Origin: Sellimonas caecigallum
GTDB taxonomy: Bacteria; Bacillota; Clostridia; Lachnospirales; Lachnospiraceae
DNA: 64,000 nt
Direction: 5' to 3'
NCBI RefSeq assembly: GCF_045038405.1
Contig: NZ_CP173660.1
Span: 124,001 to 188,000 of the forward strand
Below the pieces are notes generated by a model, which worked only from the letters and a program-made list of their open reading frames with translations, searched no databases and was not told the origin of the DNA. The position numbers and the translations under genes were made by a program. Below are positions 25,544 through 34,534 of this stretch, piece by piece; position 1 is the stretch's first letter; each line of letters begins with the position of its first letter.

Positions 25544-26889
25544 CGTTCCTCCCAGTTTGTAATAGCTTTCCAAATAGCTTTTCCAAGCTTTTCAGCTTTA
25601 TCCGATATCCTAAAACAGCGTTCCCTATCGTCCATACGGGGTTCTATATCCATAATCTTGAGTCCCTTGACAACCGGATAGTTTTCGTGGATCGCACCCC
25701 TCAGATATCCGGAAATCGGTGCCGTGATCTCTGTATTTCCAACCTTGGCAATCACTTCCCCTTTATGAACAGGATCCCCTACCCGATAAAAATACCGGAT
25801 CGTTCCGGATGCAGGCGCATGTATAACCCTTTCCTTTCCGTATCCCTCGATAAGCCCCGGAACGCCGGTATTGGCAAGAGCCCGCCCTTCTTCATAGACA
25901 TGGGCAAGCGTATCTCCCCGCATCGTTTCTACCACAAGATCCACATCATTTCCTGCTGTAAATCCTGGTCCAAGGCCGATAGTAAGCGGCGCCATATCTC
26001 GTTTTGTCCCAATATTTTTCTTTGCCAAAATGGCATCGATCACTACCATTGGACGAACCCATTCAAGACAAGTGCATTCTGGATCAATCAGCACCGGAAT
26101 TTCCTTGTCTGACCAGATTTTTTTTACTTCTTCCTCTGCCGCAGCAAGCCGTCCTGTGACACCCTGTACCGTACACACTCCCTCGTATATCGCCTGGCAG
26201 AACGCCACCTGTCTTCGGATACAGGCCGGCCTTTCCACATCCAGCATCAAGATCCTGTATCCCGCCTGATAGAGTACATAGCCAACACCACTTGCCAGGT
26301 CTCCTGCACCGCGAATCACAATCGTCCTTTCCTCGTCCATATCCCAGATTTCCTCCTTTTCTGCCGGATAGAAGTAGACATCCTCCATATGGCTGCGAAG
26401 CACCTTCTTTCCTCCTGTATCCCCTGTTAGAGACAATAATTCCGGAACATATTTTCCCCCGAACACACAGGGATTTTTCGGGCCCTTGAAAAACAGACAG
26501 CCGATTCCCTTTTTACTTTCAAGGAATCCTTCTACCATGTTTTCTACAGTCCTTCTTTTCAAAAACGGCTGATCTGCCGTACAAAAACACACGGCATCCT
26601 GCGGTTTCCATTCCGGAAGTCCGCACAGTGTATGAAGTGCCAGAAAAACAGAATAAGAAATTCCCTTTTCCGGATTTTCATTGACAACCCTTATCCCGGT
26701 ATAGTCTGCTTTCTCTGTATTTTCCCCACAAACAAGTATCTGATACCCCATCCATTCTTTTTTCATCTGCTCCATTTTAAAAAGCAGGCTGGGAAGGAGT
26801 TTCCTCCCGCCCACCTGCTCAGACAGCTTGTCTTTCTTACCATAGCGCAGGCTTCTGCCCGCCGCCAGAATGATCAAATGTACTTTCAT
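25528..26889 (-). CDS. Fusion of MocA-like nucleotidyltransferase and YqeB (EF2563 family)
   Basis: A 453-aa two-domain protein. Residues 1 to about 180 are a MobA/MocA-like nucleotidyltransferase: LIILAAGRSLRYGKKDKL is the nucleotide-binding loop and CFCTADQPFL the metal motif. From about residue 188 (TIVIRGAGDLASGVGYVLYQ) to the end is the YqeB/EF2563 domain of selenium-dependent molybdenum hydroxylase systems, with a C-terminal biotinyl/lipoyl-like region (YRVGDPVHKGEVIAKVGN). Separate genes encode these parts in many bacteria. The start overlaps the upstream large-subunit stop by 4 bases. It likely matures the molybdenum cofactor of the hydroxylase encoded upstream. Confidence 0.85.
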   Translation of the reverse strand: MKVHLIILAAGRSLRYGKKDKLSEQVGGRKLLPSLLFKMEQMKKEWMGYQILVCGENTEKADYTGIRVVNENPEKGISYSVFLALHTLCGLPEWKPQDAVCFCTADQPFLKRRTVENMVEGFLESKKGIGCLFFKGPKNPCVFGGKYVPELLSLTGDTGGKKVLRSHMEDVYFYPAEKEEIWDMDEERTIVIRGAGDLASGVGYVLYQAGYRILMLDVERPACIRRQVAFCQAIYEGVCTVQGVTGRLAAAEEEVKKIWSDKEIPVLIDPECTCLEWVRPMVVIDAILAKKNIGTKRDMAPLTIGLGPGFTAGNDVDLVVETMRGDTLAHVYEEGRALANTGVPGLIEGYGKERVIHAPASGTIRYFYRVGDPVHKGEVIAKVGNTEITAPISGYLRGAIHENYPVVKGLKIMDIEPRMDDRERCFRISDKAEKLGKAIWKAITNWEERCCGN

Positions 26890-29165
26890 GACTGTTTCTT
26901 CATTTCCCTGTAAACTTTTTCCGCCGTAATAGGAAGCTCCCGGATACGGACGCCTACAGCATTTTCTACTGCCGCTGCGATAGCCGGAGACGGAGTATTG
27001 ATCACGATCTCTCCTATGGACTTGGCTCCAAACGGTCCAGTCGGCTCGTAGCTGCTTTCGAATTCCACCCGGATGTCTCCGGTATCCATTCTTGTCGGTA
27101 TTTTGTACTGCATAAAGGAATTGCTGAAATTTTTTCCTTTTTCATTATATACAACATCTTCGTAAAGCGCCATGCCGATTCCTTGCACAAGACCGCCTTC
27201 TGTCTGTACTCTTGCGAGACTTGGGTTGACAACCGTTCCGCAGTCTACAACTGCCACGTAATCGATCGGCGTCACTGCGCCTGTTTCTTTGTCGACTTCC
27301 ACTTCGGCCATCCCAACCATAAACGGCGGAGGAGAAATCGGAGAAAAATGTGCTTCAGATGCAAAAAGCGCCTCTTCATTCCTGCACATAACCTGGTTTC
27401 CGATATCTTTCAGAGAAATCTCGCTTCCATCTTCCGGACACCAGACTTTCTTTCCATCAAACTCTACTTCGTCAACATTGTGTCCCAGATACTCTGCGCC
27501 TTTCATCCGAATTTTCTCTTTGAGCTTTTCGCATGTCTTTATAACTGCCATTCCCGTCACATACGTCGTGCTGGAAGCGTAAGATCCTGTATCATATGGG
27601 GAGCTATCCGTGTCAACACCGGACACAATGATATCTTCCATCTCACATTCCATGCAGTCTGCTGCCATCTGTGCAAGAATGGTGTCACATCCGGTTCCCA
27701 TGTCGGATGCCCCTATCATCAAACTGTAAAATCCATCATCATTAACTTTCATAGCCACAGAAGCGGTATCCACGTTGGAAATACCAGACCCCTGCATTGC
27801 CATAGCTACGCCGACTCCTCTGACTTTCCCGTTCCCCATATCTCTGGACGGATATTTTTCATCCCATCCAAATAACTGTTTCGCATGTTCCATACAGCGG
27901 TCAAGCGCACAGCTGTTGGCTGTCTCGCCGTAATAGGCCGGCATTACCTGCCCTTCTTTGACCATATTTTTTTCCCGCAGCGCCACCGGATCCATATGCA
28001 TCTTTAAAGCCAGTTCATTGACTGCTGATTCCACCGCAAAAATCCCCTGAGTGGCACCATAACCACGGTAAGCTCCTGCGGACATCACGTTCGTGTAAAC
28101 AACGTCGTAGACAAAACGGAAAGCATCTGTCTTTCCGTAGAGCGGAATGGACTTGTGCCCGGAAAGCCCTACGGTTGTCGGTCCATGTTCTCCGAAAGCG
28201 CCAGTATTTGACAGTGTATATACATCGATAGCCCGGATAATGCCGTCTTTGTCCGCGCCGACTCGGACTTTGATCTCCATCTCATGCCGAGGAGAGGATG
28301 CTGTCTGGGATTCTTCCCTTGTGAAAATGATCTTTGCAGGACGTCCTGTCTTAAGCGTCACGAGGGCAGGATACACTTCCGACACACTTGACTGTTTCGC
28401 TCCGAATCCTCCGCCGATCCTTGGTTTGACTACCCGAATCTTAGATTTCGGTATACCAAGAGCGTTGGAGAGGATCCTTCTGACATGGAACGTAACCTGA
28501 GTCGAAGATACGACGTTCAACCGTCCATAAACATCCATGTATGTATATGTACGGAATGTTTCCATCATAGCCTGCTGGTTGGCTTTCGTGTGATACGTCT
28601 CCTCCACCACATAGTCGCATTCTGCCAGCACGGCATCTACATCTCCGTCCTCTTCCTTCCCGCTGGCGCACAGATTCCTCTTGTTATCTGCGCCCACTGG
28701 ACAGAGGCTTCTCCAATTGTCCTCCGGATGGACAAGGATCTCATTGTCTTTTGCCTTTCTGAAATCCAGAAGCGGTGTCAGCACTTCGTAATCCACTTTG
28801 ATCATTCTGAGTGCTTTTTCCGCTGCTTCCTTTGTCTCAGCAGCCACAATGGCAGCCGCGTCTCCGACAAAGCGCACCCTCCGATCAAGAATCAACCTGT
28901 CATATGGACTTGGCTCCGGATATGTTTGCCCTGCCATCGTAAAGCGCTGATCTGGACAATCTTCGTATGTCAGTATACAAACAACGCCCGGCACCTTCAT
29001 CGCCCTGGATGTATCGATACTTTTGATCATCGCATGTGCGTGCGGACTTCTCAGTATTTTTACGATAAGACAGTCCTTTGGTGCAATATCATCCGTATAC
29101 ACCGCTTTCCCTGTTACCAATGCCTGTGAATCTACTTTCGGTATTGCCTGGCTTACTTTTTTCAT
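26886..29165 (-). CDS. Molybdenum hydroxylase (xanthine dehydrogenase-like) molybdopterin-binding subunit
   Basis: A 759-aa large subunit of the xanthine oxidase family. The N-terminal a/b hammerhead domain is at about residues 15-120; the cofactor domains follow with GGGFGAKQSS (near residue 250), GAYRGYGATQG (about 360) and the catalytic Glu in FGAKSIGE (about 725). It would hydroxylate a purine or another N-heterocycle at the Mo centre. Adjacent YqeB/YqeC genes point to a selenium-dependent enzyme; in that type selenium is a labile ligand and no in-frame UGA is needed, and none is seen. It pairs with the FeS and FAD subunits upstream. Confidence 0.9.
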   Translation of the reverse strand: MKKVSQAIPKVDSQALVTGKAVYTDDIAPKDCLIVKILRSPHAHAMIKSIDTSRAMKVPGVVCILTYEDCPDQRFTMAGQTYPEPSPYDRLILDRRVRFVGDAAAIVAAETKEAAEKALRMIKVDYEVLTPLLDFRKAKDNEILVHPEDNWRSLCPVGADNKRNLCASGKEEDGDVDAVLAECDYVVEETYHTKANQQAMMETFRTYTYMDVYGRLNVVSSTQVTFHVRRILSNALGIPKSKIRVVKPRIGGGFGAKQSSVSEVYPALVTLKTGRPAKIIFTREESQTASSPRHEMEIKVRVGADKDGIIRAIDVYTLSNTGAFGEHGPTTVGLSGHKSIPLYGKTDAFRFVYDVVYTNVMSAGAYRGYGATQGIFAVESAVNELALKMHMDPVALREKNMVKEGQVMPAYYGETANSCALDRCMEHAKQLFGWDEKYPSRDMGNGKVRGVGVAMAMQGSGISNVDTASVAMKVNDDGFYSLMIGASDMGTGCDTILAQMAADCMECEMEDIIVSGVDTDSSPYDTGSYASSTTYVTGMAVIKTCEKLKEKIRMKGAEYLGHNVDEVEFDGKKVWCPEDGSEISLKDIGNQVMCRNEEALFASEAHFSPISPPPFMVGMAEVEVDKETGAVTPIDYVAVVDCGTVVNPSLARVQTEGGLVQGIGMALYEDVVYNEKGKNFSNSFMQYKIPTRMDTGDIRVEFESSYEPTGPFGAKSIGEIVINTPSPAIAAAVENAVGVRIRELPITAEKVYREMKKQS

Positions 29166-29169
29166 GCCC

Positions 29170-29637
29170 TTATCCTCTACTTTCTCTCAGATACTTTTCA
29201 ACTGCACGCATTTGTCCAACATATCCGGTACATCTGCACAGATTTCCGGCCAGATACTCCCGAATCTCTTCCTTTTCAGGGATCCGTCCATCGCGGCAGA
29301 GTTCCTTTTCCATGGCAAGGACGTTCATAATAAATCCCGGGGAACAAAATCCACACTGTTCTGCCCCTTCTTTTGCCAGAAATGCTCCAAACCTCGCCGC
29401 CTCTTCCTGAAGTCCTTCCATCGTTGTGACCGCATGGTTTTCCATACGTGCCGCAGGAACGGAACAGGAAAGCATTGGTTTTCCGTCTACCCACACTGTA
29501 CAAAGCCCGCAGTTCGTCGTCTCGCATCCGCACTTCACGCTGTAGCATCCAAGTCTTCTGAGAACATCAAATAAAAGTTCCCCGGCCTCGATCTCTGCCG
29601 TAACCGGTTTTCCATTCAGCTCAAAACGTAATTCCAT
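29170..29637 (-). CDS. Molybdenum hydroxylase [2Fe-2S] subunit
   Basis: A 155-aa small subunit with both FeS centres: the plant-type ferredoxin loop CGCETTNCGLCTVW plus a later Cys (near residues 38-60), and the second helical-domain cluster CGFCSPGFIMNV and NLCRCTGY (near 96-140). It passes electrons from the Mo centre to the FAD subunit. It lies directly after the FAD subunit gene (stop and start touching) and 4 bases before the large subunit. Confidence 0.95.
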   Translation of the reverse strand: MELRFELNGKPVTAEIEAGELLFDVLRRLGCYSVKCGCETTNCGLCTVWVDGKPMLSCSVPAARMENHAVTTMEGLQEEAARFGAFLAKEGAEQCGFCSPGFIMNVLAMEKELCRDGRIPEKEEIREYLAGNLCRCTGYVGQMRAVEKYLRESRG

Positions 29638-30393
29638 CTATGCATCCCTCTCTTTCAAAGCATTTATGGCGCGTCTGATCAGCACTTCTGCCAGATGCTC
29701 CCTGTACTCGCTGCTTCCTCTCATGTTGCTGCCATAAGAAAAGCGTCGATATGCATCTTTCATCTCTTCTTCCGTTCCTTCGATGCAGGAAGCCCTCATT
29801 GGTCTGGCGCCTATGGAAACCCGGTATACCCTGTCTTTTTCTGACACTGCACATGCAAGAATCGGGAAATCTGTGCTGCTCATTCTCTCAGAAAAATAAA
29901 CTGCACGTCTTTTATCCTTACGGACAATGATCTCTTCCAGGATGTCGCGATCCCGTTCCATTTCGACAAATTCCGCCAGAGGAACAATTCCCCTTTTATA
30001 TAATTTTACACTTGTGTCCAGGGCAAGAAGCGCTGTAAGGATGTCTGAAAAACCGAATCTGCCAAAGACACTTCCTCCGACCGTAGCTCCATTTCGGAAC
30101 TGTACTCCCACAATATGTCTTGTACATTCTTCAAATACCCCTGCAAAAGCAGAATTCAGCCCTTCATGCTGTTCCAACTGACGCAGAGTACACATACAGC
30201 CAATCCGGAATTGCTCCTCTTCTTCCACGATCTTGTCCATGCCAAGCCCGGACAGGTCGATCAATGTACCGACATTTCCTTTGCTCATCCGAACCCACAT
30301 CATTCCGCCGATCACACGGTTTGCACGCTTTTGATTCAGCTCATACGCTTCTTCCACCGTGGCCGGTTTCACATAGTTCCTTACTGTTATCAA
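29638..30393 (-). CDS. Molybdenum hydroxylase FAD-binding subunit
   Basis: A 251-aa medium subunit. I place the start at a TTG (30393), 7 bases after an ideal AGGAGGAG; the ATG seven codons earlier overlaps that ribosome site. The FAD pyrophosphate loop is VIGGMMWVRM near residue 30, and the second flavin motif is QFRNGATVGGSVFGRFGFSD (near 103). The domain order (FAD-PCMH then CODH flavoprotein C-terminal) fits this family, with a somewhat short C-terminus. It is the first gene of the six-gene hydroxylase operon and would hand electrons to NAD+ or another acceptor. Confidence 0.88.
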   Translation of the reverse strand: MITVRNYVKPATVEEAYELNQKRANRVIGGMMWVRMSKGNVGTLIDLSGLGMDKIVEEEEQFRIGCMCTLRQLEQHEGLNSAFAGVFEECTRHIVGVQFRNGATVGGSVFGRFGFSDILTALLALDTSVKLYKRGIVPLAEFVEMERDRDILEEIIVRKDKRRAVYFSERMSSTDFPILACAVSEKDRVYRVSIGARPMRASCIEGTEEEMKDAYRRFSYGSNMRGSSEYREHLAEVLIRRAINALKERDA

Positions 30394-30441
30394 AATGCTT
30401 CTCCTCCTGTACATAAGAAATTACCCATAGTTCATTTTATT

Positions 30442-31362
30442 TTAACATAGATTTTGCATAATATCTATATCAAAAACTTCTTTTTTCTCTCTCTGAAAAT
30501 AATATACTCTATCCGACAACCATTCTTCCTTTGCTACATCTGTCCGATTGATGCTGTATACTGCCTCTTTCAGAGCACCGGCAGAAGGGCTTTTGCTCTC
30601 CGGCACAAGAATCATCTCATGCACACTGCTTGGCAAAATATAAAAACTTTCTTTCCAGATATCGGAAATCTTCTCAAGAACACCCGGATAGATCACTACA
30701 GATGCCCCATAATTTCTCTGTATATTTGTCAATACAAACAAATTTCCCCGGAAACGCTCATCCTTTTTTACTTCCTGAGGTGTCAGAAATTCTTTCAGCA
30801 TCTCGTGGATATCTTTGATTTCCGGCGGTAGAAGCCTTGGCGTGTTGACCTTTGCATACTGCCATATATCCTCTTCCTGGATTCCCCATTTTTTCAGATG
30901 TTCCCGTGTAATAAGCATGGAGATGGCATGATACTTGCGCGCGTCAAACAGCACATAGAAAATCACTGCAAGATCCTGAAAGGAATAACTTGGTACTTCC
31001 CTCAAAAGATCCGTGTTCCGCTCTCTGTTTACAAGGCGAAAAACTATTCGGTTCTTCATTTCCCTGAAGTCCGAAAGCTTCTCCGCCTCCATGACCGGAT
31101 CCGGCACCTTCTTGACATGATCATAAAATATCTCCAACTCCTCGATGATTTCTTCGATCTCTTCTCCTTCATTGTACCTTCGGAAATAATCTTCCATATA
31201 AATAACTGGCGAGATATTTCCATTATAACTTTGAAATAAAAATCCTCTCCTCATTTCCCCATTATTTTTGACTGCGTGAAAATCCTGTACATCAACTTTT
31301 CCATACAGTTTCTTTTTTATACTCTCTTTTACTTCCGCTAAAAATGACTGATATTCCATCAA
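30442..31362 (-). CDS. DUF5688-like protein of unknown function
   Basis: A 306-aa soluble, lysine- and glutamate-rich protein. It resembles the DUF5688 proteins common in Lachnospiraceae, whose members have segments like VKNNGEMRRGF, SPVIYMEDYFRRY and NIQRNYGASVVIYPGVL, all present here. No catalytic motif or membrane segment is visible. It ends 48 bases before the FAD subunit start on the same strand, but an AT-rich stretch between them leaves co-transcription open. Confidence 0.55.
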   Translation of the reverse strand: MMEYQSFLAEVKESIKKKLYGKVDVQDFHAVKNNGEMRRGFLFQSYNGNISPVIYMEDYFRRYNEGEEIEEIIEELEIFYDHVKKVPDPVMEAEKLSDFREMKNRIVFRLVNRERNTDLLREVPSYSFQDLAVIFYVLFDARKYHAISMLITREHLKKWGIQEEDIWQYAKVNTPRLLPPEIKDIHEMLKEFLTPQEVKKDERFRGNLFVLTNIQRNYGASVVIYPGVLEKISDIWKESFYILPSSVHEMILVPESKSPSAGALKEAVYSINRTDVAKEEWLSDRVYYFQREKKEVFDIDIMQNLC

Positions 31363-31501
31363 AGGCTCCTTCCGGCCTGTCGGAATGGGATGCGGTATTT
31401 CTCCGCAGAGAACTTTTCAGATTTGAATTTGATTTGGTATGGATTTATTATACTGCTTCTCTTTCCATTTTTCAAGGACAAAGTGAGTAAGCTCCATGCA
31501 T

Positions 31502-31529
31502 AGAAAAAGCCCCGAAAAACGGGGCTTTT
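31502..31529 (-). terminator. Intrinsic terminator of efp
   Basis: AAAAGCCCCG pairs with CGGGGCTTTT around a 5-base loop, with a T-run on the minus strand. It lies 9 bases beyond the efp stop. Confidence 0.85.
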
Positions 31530-31537
31530 GACTTTTC

Positions 31538-32095
31538 TTATACTCTTGATAAATATTCTCCAGTACGTGTATCGATCTTCAGTACGTCTCCTTCGTTTAC
31601 AAACAGCGGAACCATAACTGTAGCACCTGTCTCAACTGTAGCCGGCTTGGTAGCTCCTGTAGCTGTATCTCCTTTTACGCCTGGCTCTGTTTCTGTTACC
31701 GCAAGTTCTGCAAATAACGGTGGTTCTACTGCGAACACTTCTCCCTGGTAAGAACAGATCTTTACCTCTTCGTTTTCTTTTACAAATTTCAGTGCATCGC
31801 CGATCGTCTCTTCATTCAGCGCGATCTGATCGAATGTCTCTCCATCCATAAAGTGGTACAGATCTCCATCTGAATACAGATACTGCATGGACTTTCTCTC
31901 TATATGAGCTTTCGGGAATTTTTCTGTCGGACGAAATGTCTTTTCAACAACTCCTCCATTCATAACGTTTTTCAGTTTTGTTCTCACAAACGCTGCACCT
32001 TTACCTGGTTTCACATGCTGGAACTCCAAAATCTGGTATACTGTTCCTTCGATTTCAACGGTTAAACCGTTTCTAAATTCGCCTGCTGAAATCAT
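31538..32095 (-). CDS. efp: Elongation factor P
   Basis: A 185-aa three-domain protein of standard EF-P length. The N-terminal KOW-like domain includes the modification loop HVKPGKGAAFVRTKLKN (Lys at about residue 32, the site modified in many bacteria). OB domains follow, ending TATGATKPATVETGATVMVP and the terminal DTRTGEYLSRV. EF-P relieves ribosome stalling at polyproline. It is transcribed alone after a gap of 152 bases from aroD, with its own terminator. No modification enzyme gene is nearby. Confidence 0.97.
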   Translation of the reverse strand: MISAGEFRNGLTVEIEGTVYQILEFQHVKPGKGAAFVRTKLKNVMNGGVVEKTFRPTEKFPKAHIERKSMQYLYSDGDLYHFMDGETFDQIALNEETIGDALKFVKENEEVKICSYQGEVFAVEPPLFAELAVTETEPGVKGDTATGATKPATVETGATVMVPLFVNEGDVLKIDTRTGEYLSRV

Positions 32096-32247
32096 GTTAA
32101 ATCCTCCTTAAACGAATACAAAGTGCATTCTTTCTTATTTTCTTAATCTTTTCATTAGTTATTATTTTATATGATTCCTGTCAGTTTTTCAACTGTAAGT
32201 TACTATTTTCCTTCAGAATCTTCCAAATTTTCTCTCTTTGTGCACCT

Positions 32248-33003
32248 TTAGCCGGCAAAACGATGCAGCATTTGACGCAATATTCCAACCTCCAGCTGCC
32301 CAGGTGCAGAAGCTTGTCCAATACATCCAAACGTGACGGAAGAGCCATAAAACTCTCCGCAAACCCGGCTTATGACGCCCATATCTCCCATAGACATCGT
32401 AACGACCGGTGTCTCATCGTGAAAGATCTGCATCTCCCACGTGGCATCCAGAAGCTTTTTTACATCTTCTTTTTTCTTTGGCATTACCGCAATTTTTGCA
32501 ATATCCGCCCCAAGATTCTGCATTTTTGTGAGCCGTTTCACGATTTCGTCCTTTTCCGGCGTCTTTTCAAAATCATGGTTTGACATAAGAAGTTTTGTAC
32601 CATGTGTCAAACACTCTTTGCAAAGCAGATCCACGTGGTTTTCGCCTTTGAAAAGTTCAATATCCACGAGATCTGCCTGCCGTGTCCGAATAACATCCAG
32701 ATTGAGTCGGATATAAGCATCCGTCTCAAGTTCTGCGCTGCCGCCTTCTTCTTTCGTCCGGAAGGTAAAAAGCAACGGAATGGATCCAAGGATTTTTCTC
32801 AGTTCTCTCAGCACTTCTTCCACCGCATTTGTTTCGGAAATGCCTTCAAAAAAGTCTGCCCTCCATTCTGCCAGATCTACCCTTTCTTCAGCCGCTCTTC
32901 TGGCCGATTCCAAGATGTCCTCTTTGTTTCCTCCCATAACCGGCACACAGATTTTCGGGATTCCTTCCCCAATCACTGTATTTCTAATCTCTACTGTCCT
33001 CAC
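32248..33003 (-). CDS. aroD: 3-dehydroquinate dehydratase, type I
   Basis: A 251-aa TIM-barrel enzyme of class I dehydroquinases. The Schiff-base Lys is in DIAKIAVMPK (near residue 170), the catalytic His in MSNHDFEKTP (near 143), and the N-terminal EWRADFFE holds the substrate-binding Glu/Arg. It forms 3-dehydroshikimate in the shikimate pathway. It starts 15 bases after the YqeG-like phosphatase gene, so it ends a run of kinase, phosphatase and dehydratase genes rather than sitting in an aro operon. Confidence 0.93.
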   Translation of the reverse strand: MRTVEIRNTVIGEGIPKICVPVMGGNKEDILESARRAAEERVDLAEWRADFFEGISETNAVEEVLRELRKILGSIPLLFTFRTKEEGGSAELETDAYIRLNLDVIRTRQADLVDIELFKGENHVDLLCKECLTHGTKLLMSNHDFEKTPEKDEIVKRLTKMQNLGADIAKIAVMPKKKEDVKKLLDATWEMQIFHDETPVVTMSMGDMGVISRVCGEFYGSSVTFGCIGQASAPGQLEVGILRQMLHRFAG

Positions 33004-33018
33004 CGTCTGCTCCTTATC

Positions 33019-33519
33019 TTATTTTTTCTGCTCTTTTTTATAAAAGTGCAAAACAATTTTTTCCAGATACCGCTTCAGCACAATCTGGATCTCTTCTTTC
33101 GGATGTATGGGTCTGACAAGGATATTGCGGATTCCTGCCCTTTTCGCCCCCCACACGTCGGTAAAGAGCTGATCTCCGACAAAAAGTGTGGAGGACTTGT
33201 CCGTTCCCATGAGTTCCATGGCCTTTTCATAATTCTTGACCGATGGTTTGTGTGCATTGAAAATATAATGCACCCCGATTTCTTTATTGAACATTTTTAC
33301 GCGCGGCTCCTGATTATTAGAAAGCAGACAGCAGTCAAATCCCATGTCTTTTAATCTTTTAAACAATTTTTTTGCTCTCTCATCTGCAGGAGCACCGTGA
33401 GGAACCAATGTGTTGTCGATATCAAATATAATTCCTCTGTATCCCTCGCTGTACAGCGCTTCGAATGGAATGATGTAAGTAGATGCGATGTACTCATCCG
33501 GAAAAAATGTTTTTAACAT
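33019..33519 (-). CDS. yqeG: YqeG family HAD-IIIA phosphatase
   Basis: A 166-aa haloacid-dehalogenase-type protein. The nucleophile motif is IIFDIDNTLVPHG (near residue 30), motif II is LLSNNQEPR, and motif III/IV is FVGDQLFTDVWGAKRAG. The YqeG family is named for the Bacillus protein; related members act on phosphatidylglycerophosphate or nucleotides, but the substrate here is not established. It overlaps the kinase gene by 7 bases and is coupled to it. Confidence 0.85.
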   Translation of the reverse strand: MLKTFFPDEYIASTYIIPFEALYSEGYRGIIFDIDNTLVPHGAPADERAKKLFKRLKDMGFDCCLLSNNQEPRVKMFNKEIGVHYIFNAHKPSVKNYEKAMELMGTDKSSTLFVGDQLFTDVWGAKRAGIRNILVRPIHPKEEIQIVLKRYLEKIVLHFYKKEQKK

Positions 33520-34490
33520 ACTTTTTCCTCCGCTTTTTTCACAAGCGCTTCCACTTCCTCTTGCTCCGGCATAGAGCGGATCGCTCCCTTCCGCGTCGTA
33601 ATGATGGACGCTGCTGCATTGGCAAAGGTCAGCATCCTTCCAAGATCTTCATCGGTAAGGTCATCCATCCCGTGCTCTACGATAAAATTCAGCGCACTGC
33701 CGCAGAATGTGTCTCCTGCGCCTGTTGTTTCGACCGGTTTGCAGACAAATCCAGGCTTCTCTACCTTACGGCCTTTGTAGTAAGCACGACTTCCGTCTTT
33801 TCCCATGGTAAGAAGGATCAGTGGTATGCGGTATGTCTCATAAAGCCAATGGATCCCCTCATCGTAGTCTTCTTTTCCGGATATAAATTGGATTTCGTTG
33901 TCTGAAATTTTCAAAATATCGCAATACCCGAATCCGTATTTCATCTGCTCTTTTGCATCATCCAGAGATGTCCAAAGCGGCGGACGAAGATTCGGGTCAA
34001 ATGAAATCAGCATCCCTGCTTCCTTCGCGATCCGCAGTGCTTTCTTTGTAGCTTTTCTCACTCCTTCATCTGTCATGGAAAGAGTTCCGAAATGAAAGAT
34101 CTTTCCTTTTTTCAGGAATTCCGGGTCAATCTCTTCCTCCGTAAGCATCATATCCGCTCCCGGATTTCGATAAAAGGAGAAATCTCGATCTCCGTTTTCA
34201 AATGTATGTACAAACGCCAATGTTGTATGCACATCTGCGTCCATATACAAGCAGTCCGTATTGATTCCTGCATCCTTCAGTGTATGTTTCAAAAGTTCTC
34301 CAAACTGATCTTTTCCTACTTTTCCGATAAATGCAGTCTTCTTTCCAAGTTTTCCAAGCATTGCCAATACGTTGCACGGCGCACCGCCCGGGCACGCCTC
34401 AAACAATCCGTTTCCTTGTCCGCTTTTTCCATTCATCGTGAAATCGATCAAAAGTTCGCCCATGGCAATTACATCGTATTGTTTTTCCAT
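33513..34490 (-). CDS. PfkB family carbohydrate kinase (fructokinase-like)
   Basis: A 325-aa ribokinase-fold sugar kinase. The start at 34490 (MEKQYDVIAMGELLIDF) follows GGAGG with an 8-base spacer. Signature 1 is GGAPCNVLAMLGKLG (near residue 35), signature 2 is TTGAGDTFCGSALNF (near 250) with the catalytic Asp. The best family fit is fructokinase, but other 2-keto sugars are possible. It lies 45 bases after the amidase gene and overlaps the next gene. Confidence 0.88.
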   Translation of the reverse strand: MEKQYDVIAMGELLIDFTMNGKSGQGNGLFEACPGGAPCNVLAMLGKLGKKTAFIGKVGKDQFGELLKHTLKDAGINTDCLYMDADVHTTLAFVHTFENGDRDFSFYRNPGADMMLTEEEIDPEFLKKGKIFHFGTLSMTDEGVRKATKKALRIAKEAGMLISFDPNLRPPLWTSLDDAKEQMKYGFGYCDILKISDNEIQFISGKEDYDEGIHWLYETYRIPLILLTMGKDGSRAYYKGRKVEKPGFVCKPVETTGAGDTFCGSALNFIVEHGMDDLTDEDLGRMLTFANAAASIITTRKGAIRSMPEQEEVEALVKKAEEKVC

Positions 34491-34534
34491 TGATGATTCC
34501 TCCATCTTGTTTTCTACTTTTTATCATACAGATT

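Noticed and set aside
26886..29165. Selenocysteine coding in the molybdenum hydroxylase subunit
   Set aside because: The frame has no in-frame UGA; selenium in this enzyme class is a labile ligand of the Mo centre.
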